From Ectopseudomonas toyotomiensis (GTDB taxonomy: Bacteria > Pseudomonadota > Gammaproteobacteria > Pseudomonadales > Pseudomonadaceae): DNA of 64,000 nt. The position numbers and the translations under genes were made by a program. The stretch spans positions 123,233 to 187,232 of the forward strand of contig NZ_FOXK01000012.1 of assembly GCF_900115695.1 (NCBI RefSeq), read 5' to 3'. A model generated the notes under the pieces. The model was not told where the DNA came from. It made no database searches and saw nothing but the letters and a program-made list of their open reading frames with translations. Shown here piece after piece: positions 35,711-44,741 of this stretch (positions are counted from its first letter, which is position 1; each line of letters starts with the position of its first letter).

Positions 35711-35736
35711 GTGCCGCCATTCTCTGACAGTAAGTA

Positions 35737-35761
35737 ACGCGCGGCCTTGCGGGCCGCGCGT
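35737..35761 (+). terminator. Hairpin after pmbA
   Basis: A 10-bp GC-rich stem (ACGCGCGGCC and complement, 5-base loop) lies about 27 bases after the pmbA stop. It lacks a U-tract. It marks the end of the unit before the Fur-regulated fagA operon. Confidence 0.5.
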
Positions 35762-35852
35762 ATCCCGCAAGCTGCGGTCCGACTCAGGTGAGAGCGGACC
35801 AGCTTCCGAATGAAAGTCCACATATTCTGTGTATTGATTATTTCTCTCAAAA

Positions 35853-35871
35853 GAGAATAAATATCATTTCA
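35853..35871 (+). promoter_or_regulatory. Candidate Fur box upstream of fagA
   Basis: GAGAATAAATATCATTTCA agrees with the 19-base Fur consensus (GATAATGATAATCATTATC) at 12 of 19 positions by my hand alignment. It lies 17 bases before the fagA start in an AT-rich stretch. Fur control of fagA-fumC-sodA is established in P. aeruginosa. Confidence 0.6.
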
Positions 35872-35888
35872 TTGATAGGTGGACACCC

Positions 35889-36281
35889 ATGTTCTATCCC
35901 TTCTTCACGCCTTGCTTGAACTGCTGGCATTGGCAGGGCTTTCTCGTGCGCTGCGCTCTGCGCCCCGATGAACCCCGCCTGCTCGATTTCCACGAATGGC
36001 ACGGGCGGCAACTGGTGGAGCGCGGCCTGCTGGATGCCTGGCGGGTCTCGCGCATCACGCTGGAGCTATTACTCGACACCGCCTCTGACCCGGCATTGCC
36101 CTGGCATTGGCGTGCCCTCTGCCTGGATCGTGCCTACCGGCCCCTGCGGGTCATGCAGCAACAGGCCAACGATCTTCCTCGTCAGCGCAGCCTGAACCTC
36201 CTGCTCAATCGTCTGGCGACCCTGCGCCTGCAACCCTCCCTCTCATTCCATGAATCGGCACAAGGACATTCCTATGAGTGA
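35889..36281 (+). CDS. fagA: Fur-associated protein FagA
   Basis: This is a small protein (130 residues) of unknown biochemical role at the head of the iron-regulated fagA-fumC-orf-sodA operon of pseudomonads; I assign it mainly by context and the N-terminus MFYPFFTPCLNCWHWQGFLV. It carries several Cys, His and Trp near its start (CLNCWHW). Its last codons overlap the fumC start by eight bases, so translation is coupled. An AT-rich promoter region with a Fur-box-like sequence lies immediately upstream. Confidence 0.85.
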   Translation: MFYPFFTPCLNCWHWQGFLVRCALRPDEPRLLDFHEWHGRQLVERGLLDAWRVSRITLELLLDTASDPALPWHWRALCLDRAYRPLRVMQQQANDLPRQRSLNLLLNRLATLRLQPSLSFHESAQGHSYE

Positions 36282-37662
36282 CACCCGCGGTGACTTCCGT
36301 ATCGAGCGCGACAGCATGGGCGAACTGCAGGTGCCGAGCACGGCGCTCTATGGTGCGCAGACCCAGCGCGCAGTCAACAACTTCCCGGTGTCCGGGCAGC
36401 GCATGCCGGCACCCTTCATCCGTGCGCTAATTCTGGCCAAGGCCGCTGCCGCGCGGGCCAACGTCGAGTTGCAGCAACTCGACCCAGCCATGGGCGATGC
36501 CATCGTTGCGGCCTGCCAGCAGCTGCTCGAAGGCGACTTCATGGCGCATTTCCCGGTGGACGTGTTCCAGACCGGCTCCGGCACCAGTTCCAACATGAAC
36601 GCCAACGAGGTGATCGCCACCCTGGCCAGCCGCATTCTTGGTGACCAGGTCAGCGCCAACGATCATGTCAATTGCGGCCAGAGCAGCAATGACATCATCC
36701 CCACCACCATTCACGTCAGTGCCGCCATCGAGTTGCATGAACGCCTGCTGCCGGCGCTCGGTCATCTGCTCAAGGTGCTGTGCGACAAGTCGCTGGAGGT
36801 TCAGCCCTACATCAAGACCGGCCGCACCCACCTGATGGATGCCATGCCGGTGCGCATGAGCCAGGTGCTGGACGGTTGGGGGCAGCAGATCCAGGCCAAT
36901 ATCGAGCATCTGCGCGCGCTGCAGCCGAGCCTCCAAGCGCTGGCGCAGGGCGGCACCGCCGTGGGTACCGGAGTCAACGCCCATCCTCGCTTCGCTGAGC
37001 AGTTCTGCCGTGAGCTGGGCGGCCTGACCGGCGTGAACTTCACCACCGCGAGCAACTTCTTCGCGCTGATCGGCTCGCAGGACACTGCTGTGGCCGTCTC
37101 TGGGCAGCTCAAGACCACGGCTGTTTCGCTGATGAAGGTCGCCAACGACCTGCGCTGGATGAACTCGGGGCCACTGGCGGGGCTGGCGGAGATCGAACTG
37201 GAGGCCCTCCAGCCCGGCTCCTCGATAATGCCGGGCAAGGTCAATCCGGTGATCCCCGAGGCGGCGGCCATGGTCGCGGCGCAGGTGATTGGCAACGACG
37301 CGGCCATCGCCATCGCCGGACAGTCCGGCAACTTCGAACTGAACGTGATGCTGCCGCTGATCGCCGACAACCTGCTCTACAGCATGCAACTGCTGAGCAA
37401 CGTCAGTCACCTGTTGGCCGACCGCGCCATCGCCAGCTTCAAGGTCAACCAGCCCAAGCTCAGGGAGGCGCTGGAGCGCAATCCGATCCTGGTCACGGCG
37501 CTGAATCCGCTGATCGGCTATCTCAAGGCCGCCGACATCGCCAAGCAGGCCTACCGCGAGGGCAGGCCGATCATCGAGGTGGCACTGGAGCACACCGATC
37601 TGTCGCGAGCGCAACTCGAGCAACTGCTTAATCCGGAAAAACTCACCGAAGGCGGCCTCTGA
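36274..37662 (+). CDS. fumC: Class II fumarate hydratase (iron-independent)
   Basis: FumC catalyses fumarate to malate without an Fe-S cluster, replacing the iron-dependent class I enzyme during iron or oxidative stress. The fumarase/aspartase signature GSSIMPGKVNPV, the substrate-site segments TGSGTSSNMNANEV and GRTHLMDAMPVR, and 462 residues all fit. The start MSDTRGDFRIE at 36274 overlaps the fagA stop; a longer in-frame start at 36250 is less likely. It is in the Fur-type operon with sodA. Confidence 0.96.
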   Translation: MSDTRGDFRIERDSMGELQVPSTALYGAQTQRAVNNFPVSGQRMPAPFIRALILAKAAAARANVELQQLDPAMGDAIVAACQQLLEGDFMAHFPVDVFQTGSGTSSNMNANEVIATLASRILGDQVSANDHVNCGQSSNDIIPTTIHVSAAIELHERLLPALGHLLKVLCDKSLEVQPYIKTGRTHLMDAMPVRMSQVLDGWGQQIQANIEHLRALQPSLQALAQGGTAVGTGVNAHPRFAEQFCRELGGLTGVNFTTASNFFALIGSQDTAVAVSGQLKTTAVSLMKVANDLRWMNSGPLAGLAEIELEALQPGSSIMPGKVNPVIPEAAAMVAAQVIGNDAAIAIAGQSGNFELNVMLPLIADNLLYSMQLLSNVSHLLADRAIASFKVNQPKLREALERNPILVTALNPLIGYLKAADIAKQAYREGRPIIEVALEHTDLSRAQLEQLLNPEKLTEGGL

Positions 37663-37782
37663 GCCGCTTTCTTTTCGGCGTCTGTTCACGCGCCAGGTTC
37701 GGCCATGCAGTCAGTGCACGTTATTGGCACGTGCAGGTCGAGGCGGCAGAGCGTGGAAAAGGCTCTCATCAGGAGGTCTGTC

Positions 37783-38235
37783 ATGGAGCACTGGAAAACC
37801 ACCATCGAAGCCGGTAACCGCTGTTTCTCCGAGGGCGACTGGGTACGGGCTCGCGAGCTCTACCTGCAGGCGCTGGCAGAGGCTCAGGTGATGTTCGGGC
37901 GCTGGCCTGATCACAACATGGCGGTGGCGGCCTTTGTGATTTCCCATCACAACCTGGCCGATCTGCACCTGGCGCTGGGGCAACCGGAGGAGGCCGCGGA
38001 AAACCTCTGCGCCAGCCACGAGCGCCTGCTCCAGACCCTGGCTGACAGCCAGCGGCCGCAGGCGCTGCGCGAGATCGCCCTGCATCACAGCCGCCGTACC
38101 TACGTGGAGCTGTTGCAGTTCATCAGCGAGCACGGCGCCTTCCCGCGCACCGATCGCTTGCTAGGAGCCACGCAGCGTCATGCCTGGCAAGGTCCCACCG
38201 TCAAACCTGCCGGTCATGGCCGCTACTATCACTGA
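37783..38235 (+). CDS. Conserved helical protein of the fumC-sodA operon
   Basis: This is a 150-residue protein found between fumC and sodA in pseudomonads; function unknown. It looks like a tetratricopeptide-type helical repeat protein (GNRCFSEGDWVRARELYLQA; ISHHNLADLHLALGQPEEAA), rich in His. AGGAGG six bases before the ATG at 37783 is a near-ideal ribosome-binding site, so this start is preferred over an earlier in-frame ATG. Its histidines and its neighbours suggest, without proof, a helper role for a metal enzyme. Confidence 0.85.
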   Translation: MEHWKTTIEAGNRCFSEGDWVRARELYLQALAEAQVMFGRWPDHNMAVAAFVISHHNLADLHLALGQPEEAAENLCASHERLLQTLADSQRPQALREIALHHSRRTYVELLQFISEHGAFPRTDRLLGATQRHAWQGPTVKPAGHGRYYH

Positions 38236-38247
38236 AGGAGAACGCTC

Positions 38248-38859
38248 ATGCCTCATCGCCTGCCGCCACTGCCTTACGCCTACGATGCCCTGGAGCCGCA
38301 TATCGATGCGCAGACCATGGAAATCCATTACAGCAAGCACCATCAGACCTACATAAACAATCTGAACACGGCACTGGAGGGAACGTCCTATGCAGAAGTA
38401 CCGGTGGAAGAGCTGCTGATCCGCCTGGACGAGATGCCGCCAAGCCTGCACGGGGCATTGATCAACCAGGGCGGGGGGCATGCCAACCACACGCTGTTCT
38501 GGACGGTCATGTCGCCTTCCGGAGGGGGCGAGCCTGCTGGCGAACTGGCGGCGGCGATCGATGCCGAGCTGGGTGGTTTCGCGGCGTTCAAGGAGGCCTT
38601 TACCAAGGCCGCGCTGAGCCGTTTCGGCAGCGGCTGGGCATGGCTGAGCGTAACGCCGCAGAGGACACTGGTAGTGGAAAGCAGCGCCAATCAGGACAGC
38701 CCGTTGATGCACGGCAACACGCCGATTCTGGGGCTGGACGTCTGGGAGCATGCCTACTACCTGCGCTACCAGAACCGCCGGCCGGAATACATCGGCGCCT
38801 TCTACAACGTCATCGACTGGGACGAAGTGGCGCACCGATACCGACAGGCCCTGAGCTGA
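38248..38859 (+). CDS. sodA: Manganese superoxide dismutase
   Basis: This enzyme dismutates superoxide using Mn. Metal-ligand His residues (HHQTYINN region and GGHANHTLFW) and the signature DVWEHAYYLRYQNRR are present. GGHANH and NQDSPL (Gln) favour the Mn rather than Fe type. At 203 residues it is standard. It is the iron-starvation superoxide dismutase (sodM in P. aeruginosa) as part of the fagA operon. The start is 12 bases after the preceding stop. Confidence 0.96.
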   Translation: MPHRLPPLPYAYDALEPHIDAQTMEIHYSKHHQTYINNLNTALEGTSYAEVPVEELLIRLDEMPPSLHGALINQGGGHANHTLFWTVMSPSGGGEPAGELAAAIDAELGGFAAFKEAFTKAALSRFGSGWAWLSVTPQRTLVVESSANQDSPLMHGNTPILGLDVWEHAYYLRYQNRRPEYIGAFYNVIDWDEVAHRYRQALS

Positions 38860-38879
38860 ACAGGCGGATAGCGAACACG

Positions 38880-39782
38880 ATGCGAACCTTGCTCACTTCC
38901 TTACCCGGCCTCAATGGCCGGGCTTTGCGCTATCTGCTCGGCGGCGTGATTCTGCTGTGTGGCAGTCTGCTGCTGTTCATCCAGGTTGCCGTGCTGATCG
39001 ACCAGACGGTTCAGCCACAATTGCTACGGGCGTTGCAGGGCGGCGTGCTGTGCGCCACCGGCACGGCGGTCGGCGCCTTGCCGGTGCTGTTCATGGGAGA
39101 GCTGTCCGGGCGCTGGCGAGACAGGCTGCTGGGCTTCGGTGGCGGTGTAATGCTGGCGGCGACGGTGTTCTCGCTGCTGGTACCGGCGCTCGAGGTTGCC
39201 GGTGATCAGGGTTTCACGTCCTGGGGGGCTGGGGCTCTGGCCAGCATTGGCCTGCTGCTGGGCGCCGCGGCCCTGCTGGGGTTGGGCCGCGTGCTGGCGC
39301 AACGGCAGAGCGTCGGCGCGGCCGAACTGCAACGGGGCGTTCTGGCGCCTGGCACACTGCTGTTCGTCATCGCCATCATGTTGCACAACGTACCCGAGGG
39401 CATGGCGGTTGGCGTGGCAGCGGGAGCGGGCTTGAGTGGCGCCGATGGCCTGGCGATCGGCATCGCCCTGCAGGACGTACCGGAGGGCCTGATCGTCGCC
39501 CTGGTGCTGGCCAGTGCCGGGATGGGACGTGGCAAGGCGGTACTGATCGGTGCGGCGTCAGGCCTGGTCGAACCGCTGTTCGCGGTACTCTGCGCCTGGC
39601 TGGTCGGCGTTTCGCACATGCTGTTGCCCTGGGGCCTGGCATTGGCTGCGGGGGCGATGCTGTTCGCGGTGATCCACGAAATCATTCCCGAAGCGCATGG
39701 CAATGGTCATGCAGGCGATGCCAGTCTGGCGCTGGTGCTGGGCTTTTGTCTAATGATGGTGCTGGATACGGCCTTGGCGTAG
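38880..39782 (+). CDS. ZIP family divalent metal transporter
   Basis: This is an inner-membrane metal importer of about 300 residues and eight helices. Helix four carries LHNVPEGMAVG and helix five LQDVPEGLIVAL, the paired metal-site motifs of the ZIP family, with a third site residue run in HEIIPEAHGN near the C-terminus. It follows sodA closely and is expected to be co-transcribed, so it may supply Mn (or Zn/Fe) under iron starvation; the metal is not certain. The start at 38880 avoids an overlap with sodA; longer in-frame starts lie inside sodA. Confidence 0.88.
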   Translation: MRTLLTSLPGLNGRALRYLLGGVILLCGSLLLFIQVAVLIDQTVQPQLLRALQGGVLCATGTAVGALPVLFMGELSGRWRDRLLGFGGGVMLAATVFSLLVPALEVAGDQGFTSWGAGALASIGLLLGAAALLGLGRVLAQRQSVGAAELQRGVLAPGTLLFVIAIMLHNVPEGMAVGVAAGAGLSGADGLAIGIALQDVPEGLIVALVLASAGMGRGKAVLIGAASGLVEPLFAVLCAWLVGVSHMLLPWGLALAAGAMLFAVIHEIIPEAHGNGHAGDASLALVLGFCLMMVLDTALA

Positions 39783-39814
39783 CGGGAGGCGTGCACACTG
39801 CCCTCCAAGACTTT

Positions 39815-40087
39815 CTACTCACCTTCGTCGAAGTAATTTTCGATCAGGCCGACCAGTGCAGCGAGCGCCTCGTGCTCCTGTTCGCCTTCGGTCAGCAGGT
39901 GCACATTGGTGCCCTTGCCGGCAGCCAGCATCATCACCGCCATGATGCTCTTGCCGTCTACCAGGCTTTCGGCACTGCGGCCGATGCGCACCTGGCAAGG
40001 GTAGGTGCTCGCTACACCGACGAACTTGGCTGCAGCACGGGCATGCAGACCAAGTTTGTTGATGATGGTGATTTCACGTGCTGGCAT
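39815..40087 (-). CDS. ptsO: Nitrogen PTS phosphocarrier NPr
   Basis: NPr (PtsO) passes phosphate from EI-Ntr to PtsN (EIIA-Ntr). The active-site His15 lies in KLGLHARAAAKF and the regulatory-serine region is DGKSIMAVMMLAA. It has 90 residues. The start (MPAREITII) at 40087 gives the right length; upstream in-frame codons fall within rapZ. It is the last gene in the rpoN-hpf-ptsN-rapZ-ptsO unit, 14 bases after rapZ. Confidence 0.96.
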   Translation of the reverse strand: MPAREITIINKLGLHARAAAKFVGVASTYPCQVRIGRSAESLVDGKSIMAVMMLAAGKGTNVHLLTEGEQEHEALAALVGLIENYFDEGE

Positions 40088-40101
40088 CGCGGCAGGATTC
40101 C

Positions 40102-40959
40102 TTAGCTGAGGTCGCGGTGACGCACCTGGACGTTCTTCAGCGAGTCTTTGAGTGCCTGGCTCAGGCGGTTGGCCAGGTACACCGAGCGGTGGTGACCACC
40201 GGTGCAGCCAATGGCGATGGTCACATAGGCGCGGTTGCTGGCGGCGAAGCGTGGCAGCCATTTTTCCAGGTAGGCGAGGATGTCCTGATACATCTCCTCG
40301 ACCTCCGGTTGCGCGGCCAGGTAGTCGATCACCGGTTGATCCAGCCCGGAGTGGTCGCGCAGCTCCGGCTTCCAGTAGGGATTGGGCAGGCAGCGCGCAT
40401 CGAACACCAGGTCGGCGTCCACCGGCATGCCACGTTTGAAACCGAAGGATTCGACGAGAAAGGCGGTACCGGTCTGCGTCTGGCCCAGCAGGCGTAGCTT
40501 GAGCGTGTCGCGCAGCTGGTAGAGATTCAGGCGGGTGGTGTCGATCTTCAGATCGGCCCGGTCGGTGATCGGTGCCAGCAGCTGGCTTTCGTAAGCAATG
40601 GCCTCGGCCAGCGAGCGGTTGTCGTTGGTCAGCGGGTGGCGTCTGCGGGTTTCGGAAAAGCGCTTGAGCAGGGTTTCGTCTTCGGCGTCGAGATACAGCA
40701 CGTCGCAGCGGATGCTGCGCTTGCGCACTTCGTCGAGCAGTTCCGGGAAACGCTGGAGCTGGCTCAGCAGGTTGCGCGCATCGATGGAGACGGCCACCTG
40801 TGGCAGCAGCATGTCGCTATGCGGCAGGAAACGCTCGGCAAGATCCGGCAGCAGGCCGGCCGGCAGGTTGTCGATGCAGTAGAAGCCGTTGTCCTCAAGT
40901 ACATCGAGGGCGGTGCTCTTGCCCGAGCCCGAGCGACCGCTGACGATGATCAGGCGCAT
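40102..40959 (-). CDS. rapZ: RNase adapter protein / nucleotide-binding RapZ
   Basis: RapZ is an ATP/GTP-binding protein; in E. coli it binds small RNAs and guides RNase E in control of glucosamine-6-phosphate synthase. The Walker A GRSGSGKST is at residues 8-16 and the conserved C-terminal segment YVTIAIGCTGGHHRSVYLA lies about residue 240. At 285 residues it is complete. It lies two bases after ptsN, with ptsO following. Confidence 0.95.
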   Translation of the reverse strand: MRLIIVSGRSGSGKSTALDVLEDNGFYCIDNLPAGLLPDLAERFLPHSDMLLPQVAVSIDARNLLSQLQRFPELLDEVRKRSIRCDVLYLDAEDETLLKRFSETRRRHPLTNDNRSLAEAIAYESQLLAPITDRADLKIDTTRLNLYQLRDTLKLRLLGQTQTGTAFLVESFGFKRGMPVDADLVFDARCLPNPYWKPELRDHSGLDQPVIDYLAAQPEVEEMYQDILAYLEKWLPRFAASNRAYVTIAIGCTGGHHRSVYLANRLSQALKDSLKNVQVRHRDLS

Positions 40960-40961
40960 GT

Positions 40962-41426
40962 TTATTGACCGTTCTGAATGTCCACGACGACCTGATAGAG
41001 ATCTTCGCCGCTGTTGGCCTGGCGCAGACGTTCACGTACATCCTGGCGATCGAGCATGCTGGCGATCTGGCGCAGCAGTTCGAGGTGGGCATCGGTGGCC
41101 GCCTCCGGCACCAGAAGCACGAACAGCAGATCGACCGGCACGCCGTCGATGGCGTCGAAATCGACTGCCGTCTCCAGGTGCAGGACTGCACTGATCGGGG
41201 CACTGCAGCCAGCCAGGCGGCAGTGGGGAATGGCAATGCCGTTGCCGAAGCCGGTAGAGCCGAGCTTCTCGCGGGCGATGAGGCTTTCGAATATGTCCTG
41301 GGCATCCAGGTCGGGCAGATCGCGCGCAACCAGGTTGGCGATCTGTTCGAGCACGCGTTTCTTGCTGCCGCCCGGCACGTTCACCAGGGAACGGCCGGGG
41401 GTCAGGATATTTTCAAGTCGGATCAT
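40962..41426 (-). CDS. ptsN: Nitrogen regulatory PTS EIIA protein
   Basis: PtsN (EIIA-Ntr) is phosphorylated by NPr and regulates potassium transport, nitrogen and other processes through protein contacts. The phosphorylated His68 sits in GNGIAIPHCRL. It has 154 residues with the family start MIRLENILTPGRSLVNVPGG. It lies 12 bases downstream of hpf and directly upstream of rapZ. Confidence 0.96.
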   Translation of the reverse strand: MIRLENILTPGRSLVNVPGGSKKRVLEQIANLVARDLPDLDAQDIFESLIAREKLGSTGFGNGIAIPHCRLAGCSAPISAVLHLETAVDFDAIDGVPVDLLFVLLVPEAATDAHLELLRQIASMLDRQDVRERLRQANSGEDLYQVVVDIQNGQ

Positions 41427-41438
41427 GGATAGGGAATG

Positions 41439-41747
41439 TTAGCGGGCCGTGGCGCCTTGCAGGCGTTCGAGCTGCTTTTCCTTGTGCTTGATGAGTTGAC
41501 GGTCGAGTTTATCGGCCAACAGGTCGATGGCAGCGTACATATCCTGGTGTTCGGCGTTGGCGACGACTTCGCCGCCGGCGATGTGCAGGGTGGCTTCGAT
41601 CTTCTGCTTGAGTTTTTCGACCTCCATGGTCACCTGTACGTTGGTGATCTTGTCGAAGTGGCGTTCCAGTCGGCCCAGTTTCTCGCCGATATAGTCACGC
41701 AGGGCGTCGGTCACATCCAGCTGATGTCCACTGATGTTGACTTGCAT
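41439..41747 (-). CDS. hpf: Ribosome hibernation promoting factor (short HPF)
   Basis: HPF (102 residues) binds the 30S decoding centre and promotes 100S dimers in resting cells. The family start MQVNISGHQLDVTDALRDYI and the basic patch near RLERHFDKI are present. The long-form C-terminal domain is absent. It lies directly downstream of rpoN, the usual position in Gammaproteobacteria. Confidence 0.95.
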   Translation of the reverse strand: MQVNISGHQLDVTDALRDYIGEKLGRLERHFDKITNVQVTMEVEKLKQKIEATLHIAGGEVVANAEHQDMYAAIDLLADKLDRQLIKHKEKQLERLQGATAR

Positions 41748-41846
41748 ACCGCTTTCTCCTTGTTGCCTTGTGTAAGAGACGGGTCTGGTTCGACCCGCCG
41801 CCGGAACACGTTGGCCTGAAGGCCTGAGGCCTTCAGTCGATCTGGC

Positions 41847-43340
41847 CTACATCAGTCGCTTGCGCTCACTGGAGGGCGCTATGCCGAGGGACTCGCGATA
41901 CTTGGCGACCGTCCGACGGGCGACTTGGATGCCTTGTGCCTCCAGTAAACCAGCGATCTTGCTGTCGCTCAACGGCTTTTTCGCGTTTTCTGCTGCAACC
42001 AGTTTTTTGATGATCGCGCGGATCGCGGTGGACGAGCATTCGCCGCCTTCGGAGGTGCTGACGTGGCTGGAGAAGAAATATTTCAGCTCGTAAATGCCAC
42101 GTGGGGTGTGCATGAATTTCTGCGTGGTAACGCGTGAAATCGTTGACTCGTGCATACCCACCGCTTCGGCGATGTCGTGCAGCACCAGGGGCTTCATCGC
42201 CTCGTCGCCGTAGTCGAGGAAGCCACGCTGGTGTTCGACGATCTGCGTGGCCACCTTCATCAGCGTTTCGTTGCGGCTCTGCAGGCTCTTGATGAACCAG
42301 CGGGCCTCCTGCAACTGGTTACGCATGAAGGTGTTGTCGGCGCTGGAGTCGGCGCGTTTGACGAAGCCGGCATACTGCGGGTTGACCCGCAGGCGCGGCA
42401 TGGCTTCCTGGTTCAGCTCCACCAGCCAGCGTTCGTTGTGCTTGCGCACGATGACGTCGGGTACGACGTATTCCGGCTCGCTGGATTCGATCTGCGAACC
42501 CGGACGCGGATTGAGGCGCTGGATCAGGTCGATGACCTGGCGCAGTTCGTCTTCCTTGAGCTTGGTGCGGCGCATCAACTGGGCGTAATCGCGGCTGCCG
42601 AGCAGTTCCAGGTAGTCGCCGACCACGCGCTGGGTTTCGTTCAGCCAGGGGGTGTTGGCGGGCAGCTGGCGCAGTTGCAGCAGCAGGCACTCGCGCAGGT
42701 CGCGGGCGCCGATACCGGCCGGTTCGAACTGCTGGATGCGGTGCAGCACCACTTCCACTTCATCCAGTTCGACATCCAGCTCGGGGTCGAAGGACTCAGT
42801 CACTTCCTCGAGCGTTTCTTCGAGGTAGCCGTCATTGTTGATGCAGTCGATCAGGGTCGCTGCGATCAAGCGATCCTTGTCCGACATGGGTGCCAGGTTC
42901 AGTTGCCAGAGCAGGTGGCTGTGCAGGCTCTCACCGCTGGAGGTGCGCGTGGTGAAATCCCACTCGTCATCATCGTTGCTGGGCAGGCTGCTGGCGCTGG
43001 TCTGGTAGATGTCTTCCCAGGCCGTGTCGACTGGCAACTCGTTGGGAATGCGCTCGCCCCAATCGCCTTCTTCCAGGTTGTCCACCGTGGGGGCGGTTTC
43101 CTGGTAACTCTCTTCCTTGCTCGGGGTCGGAGTGGCGCTTTCGGCGCCATCAGCCATTGGATCACTGTTGTCGAAGTCGTCGCCGTCTTCCTGGCGCTCG
43201 AGCATGGGATTGGATTCCAGTGCCTCCTGGATTTCCTGTTGCAGGTCCAGAGTAGACAGTTGGAGGAGGCGGATAGCCTGTTGCAGCTGCGGGGTCATCG
43301 TCAGCTGCTGGCCCATCTTGAGGACTAGCGATGGTTTCAT
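41847..43340 (-). CDS. rpoN: RNA polymerase sigma-54 factor
   Basis: RpoN (497 residues) directs polymerase to -24/-12 promoters. Region I is the glutamine/leucine-rich N-terminus (LVLKMGQQLTMTPQLQQAI), region II is acidic (about 50-120), and the C-terminal RpoN box reads ARRTVAKYRE, which contacts the -24 element. A sigma-70 -10-like TATAAT lies on the minus strand at 43409-43414, but I see no good -35. The gene begins the rpoN-hpf-ptsN-rapZ-ptsO unit. Confidence 0.97.
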   Translation of the reverse strand: MKPSLVLKMGQQLTMTPQLQQAIRLLQLSTLDLQQEIQEALESNPMLERQEDGDDFDNSDPMADGAESATPTPSKEESYQETAPTVDNLEEGDWGERIPNELPVDTAWEDIYQTSASSLPSNDDDEWDFTTRTSSGESLHSHLLWQLNLAPMSDKDRLIAATLIDCINNDGYLEETLEEVTESFDPELDVELDEVEVVLHRIQQFEPAGIGARDLRECLLLQLRQLPANTPWLNETQRVVGDYLELLGSRDYAQLMRRTKLKEDELRQVIDLIQRLNPRPGSQIESSEPEYVVPDVIVRKHNERWLVELNQEAMPRLRVNPQYAGFVKRADSSADNTFMRNQLQEARWFIKSLQSRNETLMKVATQIVEHQRGFLDYGDEAMKPLVLHDIAEAVGMHESTISRVTTQKFMHTPRGIYELKYFFSSHVSTSEGGECSSTAIRAIIKKLVAAENAKKPLSDSKIAGLLEAQGIQVARRTVAKYRESLGIAPSSERKRLM

Positions 43341-43476
43341 TGCAGACCTTAATTTACTGGCGAGTTACGCCTTCCACATCAGGGCGCCGAAGCGCCGCCA
43401 GGAAGCAAATTATATGCCTGAATTTCTGGGCTTTGCCTAGAGGCTGCCATATTTCTGTAGTGAAACAGCGGGCAGC

Positions 43477-44202
43477 CTACAGGCGGAATTCGTGGCCCAG
43501 ATATACCTCTTTCACCGTCTGGTTGGCGAGGATGGTCTCGGCGTTACCTTCGGCGATCAGCTGTCCATCGTTGACGATGTAAGCGGTCTCGCAGATGTCC
43601 AGGGTTTCGCGCACGTTGTGATCGGTGATCAGGATGCCGATGCCCTTGGTCTTGAGGTGATGGATGATCTGTTTGATATCGCCCACCGAGATCGGGTCCA
43701 CCCCGGCAAAGGGTTCGTCGAGCAGGATGAACTTGGGGTTGGTGGCCAGGGCCCGGGCAATCTCCACGCGACGTCGTTCACCGCCAGACAGGCTCATGCC
43801 GAGGCTGTCGGCGATATGGTGGATGTGGAACTCCTGCAGCAGGCTTTCCAGTTCCGCCTGGCGCCCGGCGCGGTCCAGGTCCTTGCGCGTTTCGAGGATG
43901 GCCATGATGTTGTCGGTTACCGACAGCTTGCGGAAGATCGAGGCTTCCTGCGGCAGATAGCCGATGCCGGCGCGCGCGCGGCCGTGCATGGGCTGATGGC
44001 TGACGTCGAGGTCGTCGATCAGCACGCGGCCCTGGTCGGCGCGTACCAGGCCGACGATCATGTAGAAGCAGGTGGTCTTGCCTGCGCCGTTGGGGCCGAG
44101 CAGGCCAACAATCTGACCGCTTTCGATGCTCAGGCTGACGTCACGCACGACCTGGCGGCTTTTGTAGCTTTTCGCCAGGTGTTGGGCTTTGAGAATGGCC
44201 AT
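43477..44202 (-). CDS. lptB: LPS export ABC ATPase LptB
   Basis: LptB powers lipopolysaccharide extraction by the LptBFG complex. Walker A (GLLGPNGAGKTT), Q-loop, signature (LSGGERRRVEIARALA) and Walker B (FILLDEPFAGVDP) are present in 241 residues. The start overlaps the lptA stop by one base. Confidence 0.96.
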   Translation of the reverse strand: MAILKAQHLAKSYKSRQVVRDVSLSIESGQIVGLLGPNGAGKTTCFYMIVGLVRADQGRVLIDDLDVSHQPMHGRARAGIGYLPQEASIFRKLSVTDNIMAILETRKDLDRAGRQAELESLLQEFHIHHIADSLGMSLSGGERRRVEIARALATNPKFILLDEPFAGVDPISVGDIKQIIHHLKTKGIGILITDHNVRETLDICETAYIVNDGQLIAEGNAETILANQTVKEVYLGHEFRL

Positions 44203-44741
44203 TACTGCTGCTGATCCGCGGGTTTGTTCTTCGGTTGGATGACCATGTCGATACGCGGGCGTGGCGTGCTGACGTTGCCGCCTGTTGCGCGGCCGGCGTT
44301 GACGATCTGGCGACGGGTGTCGTAGACGATCTTCTCGCCTTCGAAGGTATTGCCTTCCTGAATCACTTTGGCCTGGTCGATCAGTACGATGCGCTCATTG
44401 CTGGCGAAGTACTGGATGGTCCTGCCGTAGGCCTTGACGATGTCCTTGTCCACGGCAGGCTTCTGCTCGTAATAAGCCAGGTTGCCCACCGAAGTGAAGA
44501 CATCGATATCGCCGCTGGCGGTCTGGGTGATGGTGACGGTGTCACCCGTGATCTTCAGGGTGCCCTGAGTGATGATCACGTCGCCGCGGTAGACGGCTAC
44601 ACCTTGCCGGTCATCCAGTTCGGCGCTGTCGGCCTGGATGCGGATCGGTTGATCACGATCCGATGGCAGTGCCCAGGCAGCCGCGCTTCCCAATGCGGCG
44701 CCGAGGCTGAGAATCAGGGGGAGGGTATTAACGAACCTCAT
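44202..44741 (-). CDS. lptA: LPS periplasmic bridge protein LptA
   Basis: LptA forms the periplasmic beta-jellyroll bridge for LPS between LptC and LptD. A signal peptide (TLPLILSLGAALGSAAAWA) and the OstA domain (QADSAELDDRQGVAVYRGD) are visible, with a polar C-terminal tail. At 179 residues it is of normal length. Its start lies 14 bases inside the lptC gene. Confidence 0.94.
   Translation of the reverse strand: MRFVNTLPLILSLGAALGSAAAWALPSDRDQPIRIQADSAELDDRQGVAVYRGDVIITQGTLKITGDTVTITQTASGDIDVFTSVGNLAYYEQKPAVDKDIVKAYGRTIQYFASNERIVLIDQAKVIQEGNTFEGEKIVYDTRRQIVNAGRATGGNVSTPRPRIDMVIQPKNKPADQQQ

Noticed and set aside
33716..35821. 701-codon frame that would fuse darP with sequence antisense to pmbA
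   Set aside because: Only the last 172 codons match the DarP family; the rest is antisense to pmbA, so the start at 34234 is used.
39360..39495. Gln instead of His in the second VPEG motif of the ZIP transporter as a defect
   Set aside because: Gln at this position also occurs in bacterial ZIP proteins, as I recall, so it is not unusual.
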